A stretch of DNA of 64,000 nucleotides from DASZWJ01 sp963813895 (GCA_963813895.1 CAWFAS010000001.1:62001-126000); one strand, 5' to 3'. Positions 8,956 to 17,674 are shown, numbered from the stretch's first letter. The notes: a model not told the origin generated them from the letters alone. Numbers and translations: made by a program.

Positions 8956-9254
8956 ATCACCTAAAGGAATATTAACCCGAATTCCCCATTTGGTAATGAT
9001 GGGTCCCGAAGTTTGCCCATGTGGATCGAGATTGATAATCCCAGTTTTAATATTTGTGTGTAAATTTTCCAATAATGATGTTGGAAATCGGCCGAGTTTT
9101 TCCGCTAGAAACCCTAATCGTTTGAAAACTGCGGCATGCCCTAATTTTTCAGCATATTGACATAGTATCTCTGTGTTTACTTCTTTATGATTCAAGTATT
9201 CTTTAACGATATCCACGGTATGTCGTCCGCCCCCCTCCCCAATTTTTGGGTCAT
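8947..9254 (-). pseudogene. AbiEi antitoxin/regulator, C-terminal fragment
   Basis: The frame (DPKIGEGGGRHTVDIVKEYL, then KLGHAAVFKRLGFLAEKLG, then LDPHGQTSGPIITKWGIRVN) matches the C-terminal part of AbiEi-type antitoxins, where a helical domain is followed by the terminal W.IRVN strand. The N-terminal wHTH is missing and an in-frame stop lies upstream near 9255. It faces the AbiEii toxin gene instead of preceding it. Confidence 0.6.
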
Positions 9255-9332
9255 CTAATTATTGCTGTATCGTGTACTGTTGATGCATAATTCTCAGCCT
9301 ATCAATTTTGTAGTCAATGAGGAATCCCCTGA

Positions 9333-9893
9333 ATGTCATTTGAGTCGAAAATGCCGATGATAGATTTTACAGAAGTGATGAATATGCTAAAAAACGCTAG
9401 CCCCTACGAACTATACCGCTTGCGTGCTGCATTAGAGATTGAAATGGAAAACCCAGAAAAAATTATGAAGGTATTTCAAAGTTTTGCCATTGGCAATAAG
9501 CTGACTTATTTTAATAGTAAAAAGAATATGCTTTGTAAAGCGATAGTTTTAAAGAAAAAAAGCAAACATGTTGTCGTCAAAGACTTAGAAGATAATGCCG
9601 TCTGGAATACGCCTTATTTCGCAATTAATATCACTGGCCATGACAGCCAGATTTATGCGCATAAGTCAGAAAAGTTAACTCGAAATCACTTGCGGATTGG
9701 TGAGACTGTTGGCTTTATGCATAATGGAGAACAAATTATAGGTTGTATTGCGAAACTCAACCCTAAAACAGTCAAGTTAATCACAACTGAAGGTCAATCT
9801 TGGAGCGTAGGTTATGAATGGCTCTTTCAAATATTAGATAGTCAAGCAGATAATCATTTTTTGATAGAAGGTACTTGCAAAATAATAGGATAA
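9333..9893 (+). CDS. Hypothetical protein with two SH3/KOW-like repeats
   Basis: 186 residues, start at ATG 9333 (MIDFTEV at residue 9-10 is an alternative). After a helical N-terminus (residues 10-40) two similar beta-rich units follow. Unit 1 reads FAIGNKLTYFN...CKAIVLKKKSKHVVVKDLEDNAVWNTPY. Unit 2 reads LRIGETVGFMHNGEQIIGCIAKLNPKTVKLITTEGQSWSVGYEWL. The G-x-x-V-x-F...G-x-I...LN.KTV...W.V.Y pattern suggests small SH3-like barrels seen in nucleic-acid-associated proteins. Function unknown; it appears intact in an otherwise broken neighbourhood. Confidence 0.6.
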   Translation: MSFESKMPMIDFTEVMNMLKNASPYELYRLRAALEIEMENPEKIMKVFQSFAIGNKLTYFNSKKNMLCKAIVLKKKSKHVVVKDLEDNAVWNTPYFAINITGHDSQIYAHKSEKLTRNHLRIGETVGFMHNGEQIIGCIAKLNPKTVKLITTEGQSWSVGYEWLFQILDSQADNHFLIEGTCKIIG

Positions 9894-10472
9894 AGCAAAC
9901 ACAATCTAGCTTAGGAACTAATTCTAAAAACAAATAGTAATCAGGATTAATACCGTCCGTTGAAATGTTTGCCGCTTCGTCGTTTCTGCAAGCATAGAGC
10001 ATATTGCTATATGCCATTTTCTAAATGGGGAAATTTGCTTTTGGGCTTGTAGTGATCAATATGAAAAGATTGTGCGCAAAATGTAGGACTGTGCATAACC
10101 TATCCAATGCACACATTTTGTAATTACTAGAAATGCTGAGCACGTCGTTCCTGCTTTACCGAATTATCCTAAAATATCAGCCTATCAAGCAGGAATCTAG
10201 TGCCCACCTTTCCAACGAAACGCACAAATGCCAGTCATGACTGTTTATTGCTATTTCACTTTGTTTGAAAATTAGGCACTGGATCCCCGCTTGATAGGCT
10301 GATATTTTAGGATAATTCGGTAAAGCGGGGAGGACGAACTCTAATTCTGGCAGCTAGAAAAATGTGTGCGTCGGATAGGTTTGGGGAGTCTGCTCGTCAA
10401 ATATATGGAATTCCGTGATGGAGATCGCAGAAATGTCGGATACATCCTGAGTTCTTGGAAGATCAATCTTGG
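9894..10472. other. Gene-free segment carrying a long imperfect inverted repeat
   Basis: No coding sequence recognised. Most of the segment is the inverted repeat at 10099-10381. Confidence 0.6.
10099..10381. repeat. MITE-like inverted repeat with a 38-bp perfect core
   Basis: Left arm 10099-10207 and right arm 10275-10381 are imperfect reverse complements. Within them 10153-10190 and 10289-10326 are perfectly complementary over 38 bp (core GCTTTACCGAATTATCC...). Flanking outer parts (CCTATCC, GCACACATTTT) also pair. There is no ORF inside. A non-autonomous element or a very stable RNA hairpin is possible. Confidence 0.8.
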
Positions 10473-10868
10473 TCAGAGAAATTGGACTAAAGTGGTTAAT
10501 ACATTAGGTGAGAAAATTTGATTAATTTCATTCCAATAAATTAATTTTCCTATGCCTCCAGGACAGACAGACGAAGATATGTAGTCAGCTATTCTATGTA
10601 GACTATGATCTGAAAATCCCATATGCAGCATTAACTTGGAAAGTAATGCCGAGAATAATTCCCCTTTAGAGCAATAATCATTTTCTTTAACAAAATTTTC
10701 AATAGGAATAAAATATCCGGTCGCAACAGTTTTTTTAAAGCCGGATTCAAGTAATATTTCCTTACCACACTTGTCAATGTATTTACCTATACATATATTC
10801 TTATTTAATGTATAGGTTGCCGTATCAGCTATACATATAACATTGAGTAAATTTCTAGGATGGTTACA
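10473..10868 (-). pseudogene. DUF6602-type protein, C-terminal part, separated by a MITE
   Basis: Downstream piece of the gene beginning at 11585. From LCNHPRNLLNVICIADTATY to VQFL it is about 131 native residues. The frame's ATG and first residues (MFYRA) are read from the MITE inverted repeat. Removing the MITE and one TAA target copy joins this part in frame to the N-terminal part. Confidence 0.75.
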
Positions 10869-10871
10869 TAA

Positions 10872-11051
10872 GGCTCTGTAAAACAATAACCTATCTTTTT
10901 AACATCCCACCTAAGACCCATCTTCGCAGACGGGAGGGGATAGAAAAACACTTACATAGAACAACTATGCGCGCATTTTTCTACCCCCTCCCGTCTGCAA
11001 ATCTGAGTCTCATCTGGGCGCTAAAAAGATAGGTTATTGTTTTACAGAGCC
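10872..11051. mobile_element. 180-bp MITE inserted in a DUF6602 gene
   Basis: Terminal inverted repeats of 30 bp (GGCTCTGTAAAACAATAACC...TTTTTA) bound an almost fully palindromic 180-bp element with no ORF. The trinucleotide TAA is duplicated on both sides (10869-10871 and 11052-11054). The GGCTCTGT ends and TAA/TNA duplication resemble IS5-superfamily elements that could mobilise it in trans; no such parent is present in this window. Confidence 0.9.
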
Positions 11052-11054
11052 TAA

Positions 11055-11585
11055 AGCTGCGGCATGCGTATTCAACCTTTCTAAAATGTCGAAGGCGGCT
11101 TTTTTATAGTCACATTTATAGGAGTGAGAATGAGCAAGCAGGCCATATATTATGAAGTGATGTAGTTCGTCATAAGGAGTTCCATTCTTTATAGGTATCA
11201 TTTCTTTGATTTGAACACTTTTTTGAATTGCCGAAACAATGTCTCTAGTTTTTAGTGTTAATTTGCATTCGAAGGCGGCAACAACACCGCCCGCGAGGTA
11301 ATATTTTTTATCCAGAGCTAGTAATTTTTTAGGATAGGAAGGATGTAATATTAAAATATCAATTTCAGGGGTAGATTCTCCTCTTTCGTTTAAGATTCTA
11401 CCTTTTGTAACAACATGATAATTGGAAGGGAGCCAGTTTTTAAAAAATTCAGCCCAACTCCCTTCCCCTTGGCTGCCTGCAATACTTGGATCTTCTGTGG
11501 CCCGTTCACGTATTCTTTTGTATTCTAAACCCATATCCTGCTTTACAGCTTCCATAAAGTCGAATAGATCGTGTTTTTTCCGCAT
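11055..11585 (-). pseudogene. DUF6602-type nuclease-like protein, N-terminal part
   Basis: The N-terminal frame shows TEDPSIAGSQGEGSWAEFFKNWLP, LNERGESTPEIDILILHPS and GGVVAAFECKLTL, the pattern (E...D...E-x-K) of the DUF6602 family and of PD-(D/E)XK-like folds. Start ATG at 11585 with AAGGGA upstream. It stops after five codons read from the MITE. Restored length is about 309 residues. Family role is not established; genes of this kind occur in defence islands. Confidence 0.7.
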
Positions 11586-11698
11586 GAATATCCCTTAAAT
11601 ATTTAGACCTATTATTTGGTTGATTGGCATAATTATACAGGAAGGATACTGAGAGAACTGGCTAACCCAAATATTCTTTCGTAACCAATTGATTTAAC

Positions 11699-11743
11699 TG
11701 GTGGGCCGTCCGCGATTCGAACGCGGGACCAACGGATTAAAAG
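11699..11743 (-). repeat. tRNA-Lys 3'-end fragment, putative att site 2
   Basis: The same 45 nt as at 2685-2729, on the minus strand. It is in direct orientation with the third copy at 17188-17232, so the two could be attL and attR of a 5.5 kb island. Confidence 0.85.
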
Positions 11744-12115
11744 CCCGCCACGTGGTTTGTAAGTTATTGATTATAAATTGTTTTTAACTGTGACGCCCAC
11801 TACAATTTGGCGTACTGTGTCTAACAATGTCTAGCTCATCCCCACAAAATCCCCACAGGACTATATATGCCCAAACTGATCAGCCAATTTTAGAAAATCT
11901 GACTCTCGGGGGAATCCACAGAACCTTCGGGTTATTTGAATGTGCCGATTTACGGGGTTATGGTGGAAGAGTTCTTTCAAAATTTAATTAAAAAACGACT
12001 ATCTATGCGTGCTTCTGAGCTTTCTAATATGACTACTTAAAGTAGTCGATAATACAAAAAAGTAAACTTTCTCCGAATTGATCTACAATAGATATAATTT
12101 TATTGTCATAAATTA
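11744..12115. other. Gene-free arm next to tRNA-Lys fragment (copy B)
   Basis: Mirror of 2313-2684. A plus-strand 26-codon frame at 11960-12040 has no recognisable family. Bases 11756-11885 resemble 18588-18716. Confidence 0.5.
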
Positions 12116-12868
12116 TTATGTTCTCTTGTTTTCTATATTGAATTTGCTTCCTAAAGCTTTCTTAAGCCATGCTGGTACTTGATCCGTTCTCATTTCCAGC
12201 AGACGACCATCCGTGATCTCTGCTAACCAGATGTGCTCATGAGTCGAGTTGTCAAAGATATAAGCGCGATTAGCGAATTGGATGGCTTCTATCAGCAAAT
12301 CAAGAGAGCGTTGATAGCGGCTTACGATCTTATCTTCCGGAACAGAATGACCGCCCATTTTAACCCTGTAGAGGACGCGTGAAATATTGATAACGGGGTC
12401 TTCTGTGGCTATATAATACAAATAGGTTCGATAGCCCCTTGACTGCGCTTTGCGGAGCAACTCAACTTTATCTGGAAAAGACATCACAGTCTCAAAAGTA
12501 AAAGATTTCGAACGCTCAATGAGCTTATGACGAATAAAATCTGCTGCGACTGAAGCGAAATAGGCATTCACTTCCACATTGAAAAAACTCAACTTTCCGT
12601 CATTAAAATGGAGATTATGTGCCTCATCCACTAGCTCCACCGCTTTTAAGAGCGTAGAGTTCATGAAAAAATTCAGAATTTCTTTTTCTGTGGGTTCTAT
12701 TTGATAGCTTTCGAGATCTAGATAATTGTAATCCCGAATCTGCTTTTCAATTTCGTCAGGATTGATAAATATTCCAAGTAGTTCAGGACGGATGATAGAT
12801 TTAAATGTGCTTTTACCTGAACCATTCGGACCTGCAAACATTCGTAATCGAGGAATTTCTTCATTCAT
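12116..12868 (-). CDS. Zeta-toxin-like P-loop kinase, copy B
   Basis: Identical in protein sequence to the gene at 1560-2312: Walker A GPNGSGKST at residues 13-21, 250 residues. It is translationally coupled to the 76-residue gene upstream (ATGA overlap). Both copies look intact, so two functional toxin loci may coexist. Confidence 0.8.
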   Translation of the reverse strand: MNEEIPRLRMFAGPNGSGKSTFKSIIRPELLGIFINPDEIEKQIRDYNYLDLESYQIEPTEKEILNFFMNSTLLKAVELVDEAHNLHFNDGKLSFFNVEVNAYFASVAADFIRHKLIERSKSFTFETVMSFPDKVELLRKAQSRGYRTYLYYIATEDPVINISRVLYRVKMGGHSVPEDKIVSRYQRSLDLLIEAIQFANRAYIFDNSTHEHIWLAEITDGRLLEMRTDQVPAWLKKALGSKFNIENKRT

Positions 12869-13095
12869 GGATTTTTTTCTACCCTTTGGCCACGCATGAC
12901 TGGTGTTGCTGGGGGCAAATGTTTTATGAATTTATGTTTCCCGTCAGGAAATACCTCTACCAGATCACCATTTTCACTGATAAGAACGCTGCTGCCTGAT
13001 GCAAGAGCTGCCCAATAAGCCTGCTTAAATGCTACATCTGCGAGGTCAGGAATGTGTTCTTCTAAAAATAACATCGCTTTTTCACTAAGAATCAT
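12865..13095 (-). CDS. Small protein preceding zeta-like toxin, putative antitoxin (copy B)
   Basis: Identical to the protein at 1333-1563, 76 residues, good AAGGAG site. The antitoxin role is inferred from the overlap with the toxin gene, not from a recognised family. Confidence 0.65.
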   Translation of the reverse strand: MILSEKAMLFLEEHIPDLADVAFKQAYWAALASGSSVLISENGDLVEVFPDGKHKFIKHLPPATPVMRGQRVEKNP

Positions 13096-13145
13096 AGATT
13101 GACTCCTTTTTTATTAATGCAGTAGCAAAACGGACGGTTGATTAT

Positions 13146-13307
13146 GTGCCTACTAAAGTGGGAAAGACCCAACCACAATTGACTTATGCGTTGGGAGAGG
13201 TGCCAGGATCCGTGAAGGACAATGTCCAATTTTCAATGATAGTGGAGAAGGGTCACGCAAAAGTCACGCAATATATTTACATGCCGACAGCCACAAATCC
13301 TCGCTGA
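13146..13307 (+). CDS. Possible 53-residue protein divergent from the zeta TA pair
   Basis: GTG start, no strong ribosome binding site. The frame is open further upstream to an ATT at 13098. The sequence (PTKVGKTQPQLTYALGEVP..., VEKGHAKVTQYIYMP) looks protein-like and is preserved in copy A (1121-1282, minus strand). A decayed relative occurs at 17089-17340, where PPKVGKT and the GTCACGCAAAAGTCACGCAA string recur. No family recognised. Confidence 0.3.
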   Translation: MPTKVGKTQPQLTYALGEVPGSVKDNVQFSMIVEKGHAKVTQYIYMPTATNPR

Positions 13308-13525
13308 TCCCCCCATCGGTTAGGACGAGGATTAACTGCCTGCAAATGCGCTATCAAGCAATTGCCAATGCCACCTGGGCATAACCCTTTTTCAAAAACC
13401 CAGGCTTATAATTTCTGATCGTCTGGAGCAATGGCGGCTACTGCCTCTCGATAGCGTCTAGCGTCAGTGTCGGTCGGCAATGGCAGGGATAGACTATCTT
13501 ATAATTCCAAGCAAGGACCCTAAAT

Positions 13526-13828
13526 TTAATCCTTTATATGGTTTAAAATGGCACGCTCGCGTTCCAATTCTAAATGTAGTTCTTCTTCGCTTGGTAAATA
13601 GGGTAAGTACTTAGAGGAAAACAATTGCTTACTCTCGGTCAAGACAGAATACTTAGCTACTGCTTCACTTCTTTGGCTACATAAAATTAGGCCAATAGTT
13701 GGATTATCATCTGCTCCTTTGCGTTGCTGATCATATATTCTTACATAAGTATCCATTTGTCCAACATCTTGATGAGTTAGTTTGCCTAATTTTAGGTCAA
13801 TTAGTAAAAAACACTTGAATCCCCCCAT
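13526..13828 (-). pseudogene. C-terminal fragment of a YhcG/DUF1016-type nuclease, copy B
   Basis: Identical to 600-902. It keeps the second half of the PD-(D/E)XK domain only. Confidence 0.75.
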
Positions 13829-13910
13829 TTGTTAATAACTTTATGACACTAGCACACTGAAGTGTTCAGCCATAAAATACGGATTATATCTATACGGAGG
13901 GCAAATCGCT

Positions 13911-14192
13911 ATGAACGCCAAATCTACCAAAAGCAATTTGAAAAGTCACACTGATTGGAAAAAGCTTCACGAAGAGGATGATTCGGGCATTAATTATTCA
14001 GATAGCCCAGAAACTAATGAAGAATTTTGGAAAAACGCCGAGGTTGTTATGCCAACTCATAAAGTATCGCTTTCATTACGATTAGATGAAGATATTATAG
14101 ACTTTTTTAAAAAACAAGGGCGCGGCTATCAATCGAAGATAAACGCCGTATTAAAAGCATATGTTAAAACACATGCACACCATTCAGGGTAG
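13911..14192 (+). CDS. brnA: BrnA-like antitoxin, copy B (orphan)
   Basis: Identical to 236-517; 93 residues with the RHH-type C-terminus (LRLDEDIIDFFKKQGRGYQ). Here too there is no BrnT toxin upstream; the bases before it belong to the YhcG fragment on the other strand. Strong AGGG ribosome site (GGAGGG) 10 bases upstream. Confidence 0.8.
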   Translation: MNAKSTKSNLKSHTDWKKLHEEDDSGINYSDSPETNEEFWKNAEVVMPTHKVSLSLRLDEDIIDFFKKQGRGYQSKINAVLKAYVKTHAHHSG

Positions 14193-14282
14193 TCATATAA
14201 CAAATATTCAGTAAGATACCAATCTACATCTATCCGCAAGGTTATTTAACTTGTCCTTGAGTCGAATATTTTGCGAGGCTCA

Positions 14283-15239
14283 TCACAGTTTTGAGCGATA
14301 CATTGGCAGTTCATCAGGTGGTTTATTTTCTAATTTTGTGGCGAAAGTGACAAATTTCTTCACTGAAGTTAAATAAATGTCGGGAAGATCAGCTGCAACA
14401 GAATGGCCACAACCAGAAAGGATATGTAGCTCTGCATTAGGTATCTGCTTTGCAATAAGTTCAGCGAAGCGGGGATCATTTATCCAATCGTGTTTGCCGA
14501 ATAAAATAAGTGTCTTGCAGGCAATATGTTTTAGGCCATCTGTAAAATCAAAATTCCAAAAATTTGTGCGATATGCTTGATTGACATGCTCGATTGAACA
14601 GTTAACAGTTGAATAAGGAGATGCCTTTGATTCAGAGAAGAAATTCGGGCTTGAATTAGATGCTGCCTTTTTAGAATATAGAGGAGTCATGATATCGAAA
14701 AAAATGGCTATATCTTCTTTTCGCTTAAAATTACCTGGCCATAAAAGATCTTTGCAAATCTGTTTTTGCTCCATGGTGCCCAGTGCATTTAAATTTTGTT
14801 GAGCTATTGGAAGGAATGCTGAGGATGAGGCGCCGCCAACAAGAATGAGCCCTTTTAGTTGTTGGTGGTATTTTACCGCGTAGCCTTGTGCTACCATTGA
14901 GCCATATGATGTCCCTAATAGAAAAATTTTTTCAAATCCGAAATGCTTTCTCACAGCCTCCACGTCTTCGATATACATCTGAATGCTGTATTCAACATCT
15001 TGACTGCAGGGACTGCTTTTTCCGCAACCCCTAGGGTCAATATATACTACGTGCGCAAATTCCTCAAAACTTCCAGAATGTTTTTTATATCCCTCATGAT
15101 CAAAGCCTGGTCCCCCCGGCAGTAGAAAAAGAATTGGTTTGCCGTCGTTTAAATTATCTGGATCGGTGATTTCGCAATAAATTTTGGCGCCTGCAACTTT
15201 AGCACCATTTATTATACTGGGTTCGATATATATGAACAT
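14283..15239 (-). CDS. Alpha/beta hydrolase (proline iminopeptidase-like) ending in SKL
   Basis: 318 residues. Motifs in order: LFLLPGGPGFDHEGY (oxyanion HGGPG variant with His replaced by Pro, residues ~38-50), VVYIDPRGCGKSS, the nucleophile elbow GTSYGS, FGKHDWIND with the acidic residue, and SGCGHSVAADLP with the His. This is the S33 peptidase / alpha-beta hydrolase fold; the exact substrate is unknown. The tail (ATKLENKPPDELPMYRSKL) extends past the fold and ends in Arg-Ser-Lys-Leu, a consensus PTS1. The 3' part is duplicated at 1-144. Cytoplasmic, no signal peptide. Confidence 0.85.
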   Translation of the reverse strand: MFIYIEPSIINGAKVAGAKIYCEITDPDNLNDGKPILFLLPGGPGFDHEGYKKHSGSFEEFAHVVYIDPRGCGKSSPCSQDVEYSIQMYIEDVEAVRKHFGFEKIFLLGTSYGSMVAQGYAVKYHQQLKGLILVGGASSSAFLPIAQQNLNALGTMEQKQICKDLLWPGNFKRKEDIAIFFDIMTPLYSKKAASNSSPNFFSESKASPYSTVNCSIEHVNQAYRTNFWNFDFTDGLKHIACKTLILFGKHDWINDPRFAELIAKQIPNAELHILSGCGHSVAADLPDIYLTSVKKFVTFATKLENKPPDELPMYRSKL

Positions 15240-15507
15240 GTATGTAAACTCACCCTTTTATGGAGTTAGGAGATAGATTAAATTCTCTTAAATCAGACGA
15301 CAAATCATATTCGTTCTATGTAAGCGTTTTTCTTAGGGAGAAAGCGTTCAAAGATGAGCCTAAGATGAGTGCTAAAAGTGAAAAGTTATTATTGCACAAC
15401 CCCTTATAGCAGGGATACTATTGACTGCTTACTTGCTGAGCAGATGAAACAGTCGAAGGTCATGGATGATGAAATCAAGAAACAATTAGTTAAAGCAGGG
15501 TTAGATT

Positions 15508-16560
15508 ATGACTGGATTGCCTACAGCCCAAAATACTGGGGATCTCCTATTCTACCAAACAGAGGATGGCCTTACGAGGGTAGAGGTGCGCCTGAAGGAT
15601 GGCACGCTGTGGCTTAATCAGGCACAAATGGTAGAACTTTTTCAGACAACCAAGCAGAATATCAGTCTGCATATTAAAAATATTTTTGCTGAAAACGAGC
15701 TTCAGCTTGGATCAACTGTCAAGGAATACTTGACAGTTCAAACTGAGGGGAAAAGAGCTGTTCAGCGTTCAATTGAATACTACAATCTCGATGTTATCAT
15801 CTCAGTAGGTTATCGAGTCAAATCCCACCGCGGTACGCAATTTCGCATTTGGGCAACTCAGCGTTTACAAGAATACCTGGTTAAAGGCTTCACAATGGAT
15901 GATGAACGCCTGAAGCAGCCCGGTGGAGGTGAATATTTTGACGAACTGCTTGCGCGTATTCGCGATATACGTTCGTCAGAAAAGGTTTTCTGGAAGAAGG
16001 TTTTGGATATTTATGCTACTAGCGTTGACTATGATCCAGATACTAAAACATCACAGCAATTTTTCACAATTGTGCAAAATAAAATGCATTGGGCAGCACA
16101 TGGGCATACAGCAGCCGAAATAATTGCCAAACGTGCTGATGCTGATAAACCGTTAATGGGATTGACTTCCCATTCAGGGAAAATACCTAAACGGTCAGAT
16201 GTCGGTATCGCCAAAAATTATTTGAATGCAGATGAATTAGATACGTTAAACCGCATTGTTTCATTTTATCTCGATTTCGCTGAGCTGCAGGCAAAGAACC
16301 GCCGTGTCATGTACATGAAAAATTGGATCAGTAAGTTGGATGATTTCTTGCGTTTGAATGAGCGCGAGGTTTTGACCCATGCAGGTAAAATTACACATGA
16401 AAATGCATTGGCTTATGCTAATGGGGAATTTGATAAATTTAAAAAAAATCAGATTGAGGTGGAAAATACTGTAGAAGCTGATTTTAAAAATAGCGTAAAA
16501 AAATTGGAGCAGATAGCATTGGAAGTTGGCAAAGTTAAACCTGCTGAAAAGAATAAATAA
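15508..16560 (+). CDS. rhuM: RhuM-family virulence protein
   Basis: 350 residues. The N-terminal Bro-like/HTH region (LFYQTEDGLTRVEVRLKDGTLWLNQAQMVELFQTTKQNISLHIKNIF) is followed by ISVGYRVKSHRGTQFRIWATQRLQEYLVKGF. The C-terminal Fic-like part carries NKMHWAAHGHTAAEIIAKRADADKP and LYFDFAELQ-type segments. This is the RhuM family known from Salmonella SPI-3 and many islands. Biochemical function is unknown; DNA binding is suspected. A remnant frame (15369-15507) just upstream encodes an unrelated piece that runs into a different frame of this gene. Confidence 0.85.
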   Translation: MTGLPTAQNTGDLLFYQTEDGLTRVEVRLKDGTLWLNQAQMVELFQTTKQNISLHIKNIFAENELQLGSTVKEYLTVQTEGKRAVQRSIEYYNLDVIISVGYRVKSHRGTQFRIWATQRLQEYLVKGFTMDDERLKQPGGGEYFDELLARIRDIRSSEKVFWKKVLDIYATSVDYDPDTKTSQQFFTIVQNKMHWAAHGHTAAEIIAKRADADKPLMGLTSHSGKIPKRSDVGIAKNYLNADELDTLNRIVSFYLDFAELQAKNRRVMYMKNWISKLDDFLRLNEREVLTHAGKITHENALAYANGEFDKFKKNQIEVENTVEADFKNSVKKLEQIALEVGKVKPAEKNK

Positions 16561-16581
16561 ATTTTGTGAGAAAATTTTATT

Positions 16582-16848
16582 TTGCAATCATTTTTTGATG
16601 ACTTGGAGGCTGTGGATAAAAGAAAGTTGCAATATGATTTTTCTGACTTAGAAGCTATTATATTCGGCGTCAAGACTAGCATTAAAGACAAACATACAAT
16701 ACTTGGCATTATTAAAAACAATTGTAATTCATTTGGCCGAAATAACTTTAAATTTTATCAAGCATATTATACTGAGACTGGAAATATAGAGGCAAGAGAG
16801 CTGACTTTATTGAGCAACCAATTTGAGTATGATGCTAAACCGCTTTGA
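16582..16848 (+). CDS. Hypothetical protein, 88 residues, TTG start
   Basis: A frame starting at TTG shortly after the RhuM stop. Sequence (FFDDLEAVDKRKLQYDFSDLEAIIFGVKTS..., NNFKFYQAYYTETGNIEARELT) has plausible composition but no recognised family; the start and completeness are uncertain. It may be a truncated reading frame next to a decayed segment. Confidence 0.3.
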   Translation: MQSFFDDLEAVDKRKLQYDFSDLEAIIFGVKTSIKDKHTILGIIKNNCNSFGRNNFKFYQAYYTETGNIEARELTLLSNQFEYDAKPL

Positions 16849-16948
16849 CGATATTCCTCCCCCAATTATCCAACAGATCACTAAAGCTGATCCTGAAAAG
16901 CTATTAATGTGGGGCGAAAAAGTTTCAACTTATTGCTGCAGCAAATAA
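16829..16948 (+). pseudogene. C-terminal scrap resembling Rpn/DUF4351-type proteins
   Basis: A 39-codon frame MMLNRFDDIPPPIIQQITKA, DPEKLLMWGEKV. The 'adp..LL.WGe.' ending is characteristic of the C-terminus of Rpn-type (PD-(D/E)XK transposase-like) or DUF4351 proteins. Only the end is left. Confidence 0.4.
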
Positions 16949-17187
16949 GGTATGTGTTGAAGGAAAGAGTGGGCCACCATAACTATTATAAGAAGACTTG
17001 GGCTCTTCCCCAGATAAGGGGGCATTTTAATCAAAAATAATATACCCGAAAACTATCGGTTACGAGTTAGAGTGTTATGTGGTTGATGAAATGCCCCCTA
17101 AAGTGGGAAAGACCCGAAAGACCCCGTAAATGTCCCGCAAGCGGTTTTACAACAATGTGGTAGTTTGGTGTAAGCCCTTGATTTTAT

Positions 17188-17232
17188 TGGTGGGCCGTCC
17201 GCGATTCGAACGCGGGACCAACGGATTAAAAG
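17188..17232 (-). repeat. tRNA-Lys 3'-end fragment, putative att site 3
   Basis: Exact 45-nt copy of the fragments at 2685 and 11699, again without the tRNA 5' half. Flanking bases differ (GGCAAGGGC on the inner side), fixing the crossover core to these 45 nt. Direct orientation with site 2. Confidence 0.85.
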
Positions 17233-17406
17233 GCAAGGGCTTGCAATGCAACTAGTTGATTGTAAACAATTTTTATGGCGATCTGCCCACTGCAAAATGC
17301 AGGATTGTGCATAACAGTGCATGACTGAGTCACGCAAAAGTCACGCAATGTTTTTGTGCGTCGATAGTCGCAGCCTTACTAATCCAGTCGATAAATAGCC
17401 ATTTTT

Positions 17407-17451
17407 GGTTTGCCGTGGGAAAGCAGTGCTCTCCCGCTGAGCCAATCGCCC
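17407..17451 (-). pseudogene. 5' fragment of a tRNA gene
   Basis: Minus strand reads GGGCGATTGGCTCAGCGGGA then GAGCACTGC and a CCC-containing loop, i.e. acceptor 5' strand, D-arm (GCTC...GAGC) and most of an anticodon arm. No T-arm or matching acceptor 3' strand follows. It resembles the start of a GGGCGAT-type tRNA and is probably another integration scar. Confidence 0.5.
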
Positions 17452-17674
17452 GGAAAGGATAAATAAGCTAATAAAACAATCAATGATGCAAGGAATTAAT
17501 GACTCTTCATTATGCGCGGTTAAGTAGCTCAAGATAATACTGCAAATTCTGCCTAGCTTTTGCACAAAGTGGTGGCGGTTTTGATTCCGGCATGGCTTTG
17601 TCAAAAGGCGGTACTTAGTACTTATCAAAATAACCCCCTTTTTTATTATAGCCATTTGAATCGCTTCTGCGCCA

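Larger units (their letters stand above)
11688..14427 (-). repeat. Inverted long repeat, copy B
   Basis: Reverse complement of 1-2740 with constant position sum 14428. The boundary on this side is at about 11688, where the sequence beyond the tRNA-Lys fragment stops matching. The right limit cannot be seen because copy A runs off the window. Confidence 0.95.
16949..17674. other. Decayed island border: att site, repeats, tRNA scrap
   Basis: No intact gene. Contains the third tRNA-Lys 3' fragment (17188-17232), a decayed relative of the copy-A/B segment with PPKVGKT and the CACGCAAAAGTCACGCAA string (17089-17352), and a 5' tRNA-like fragment (17407-17451). Confidence 0.6.

Noticed and set aside
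17098..17655. Two minus-strand frames of 79 and 104 codons
   Set aside because: They are translations through the tRNA-Lys 3' fragment and the tRNA 5' fragment (GRLAQRESTAF-type sequence is a known artefact of reading tRNA genes).
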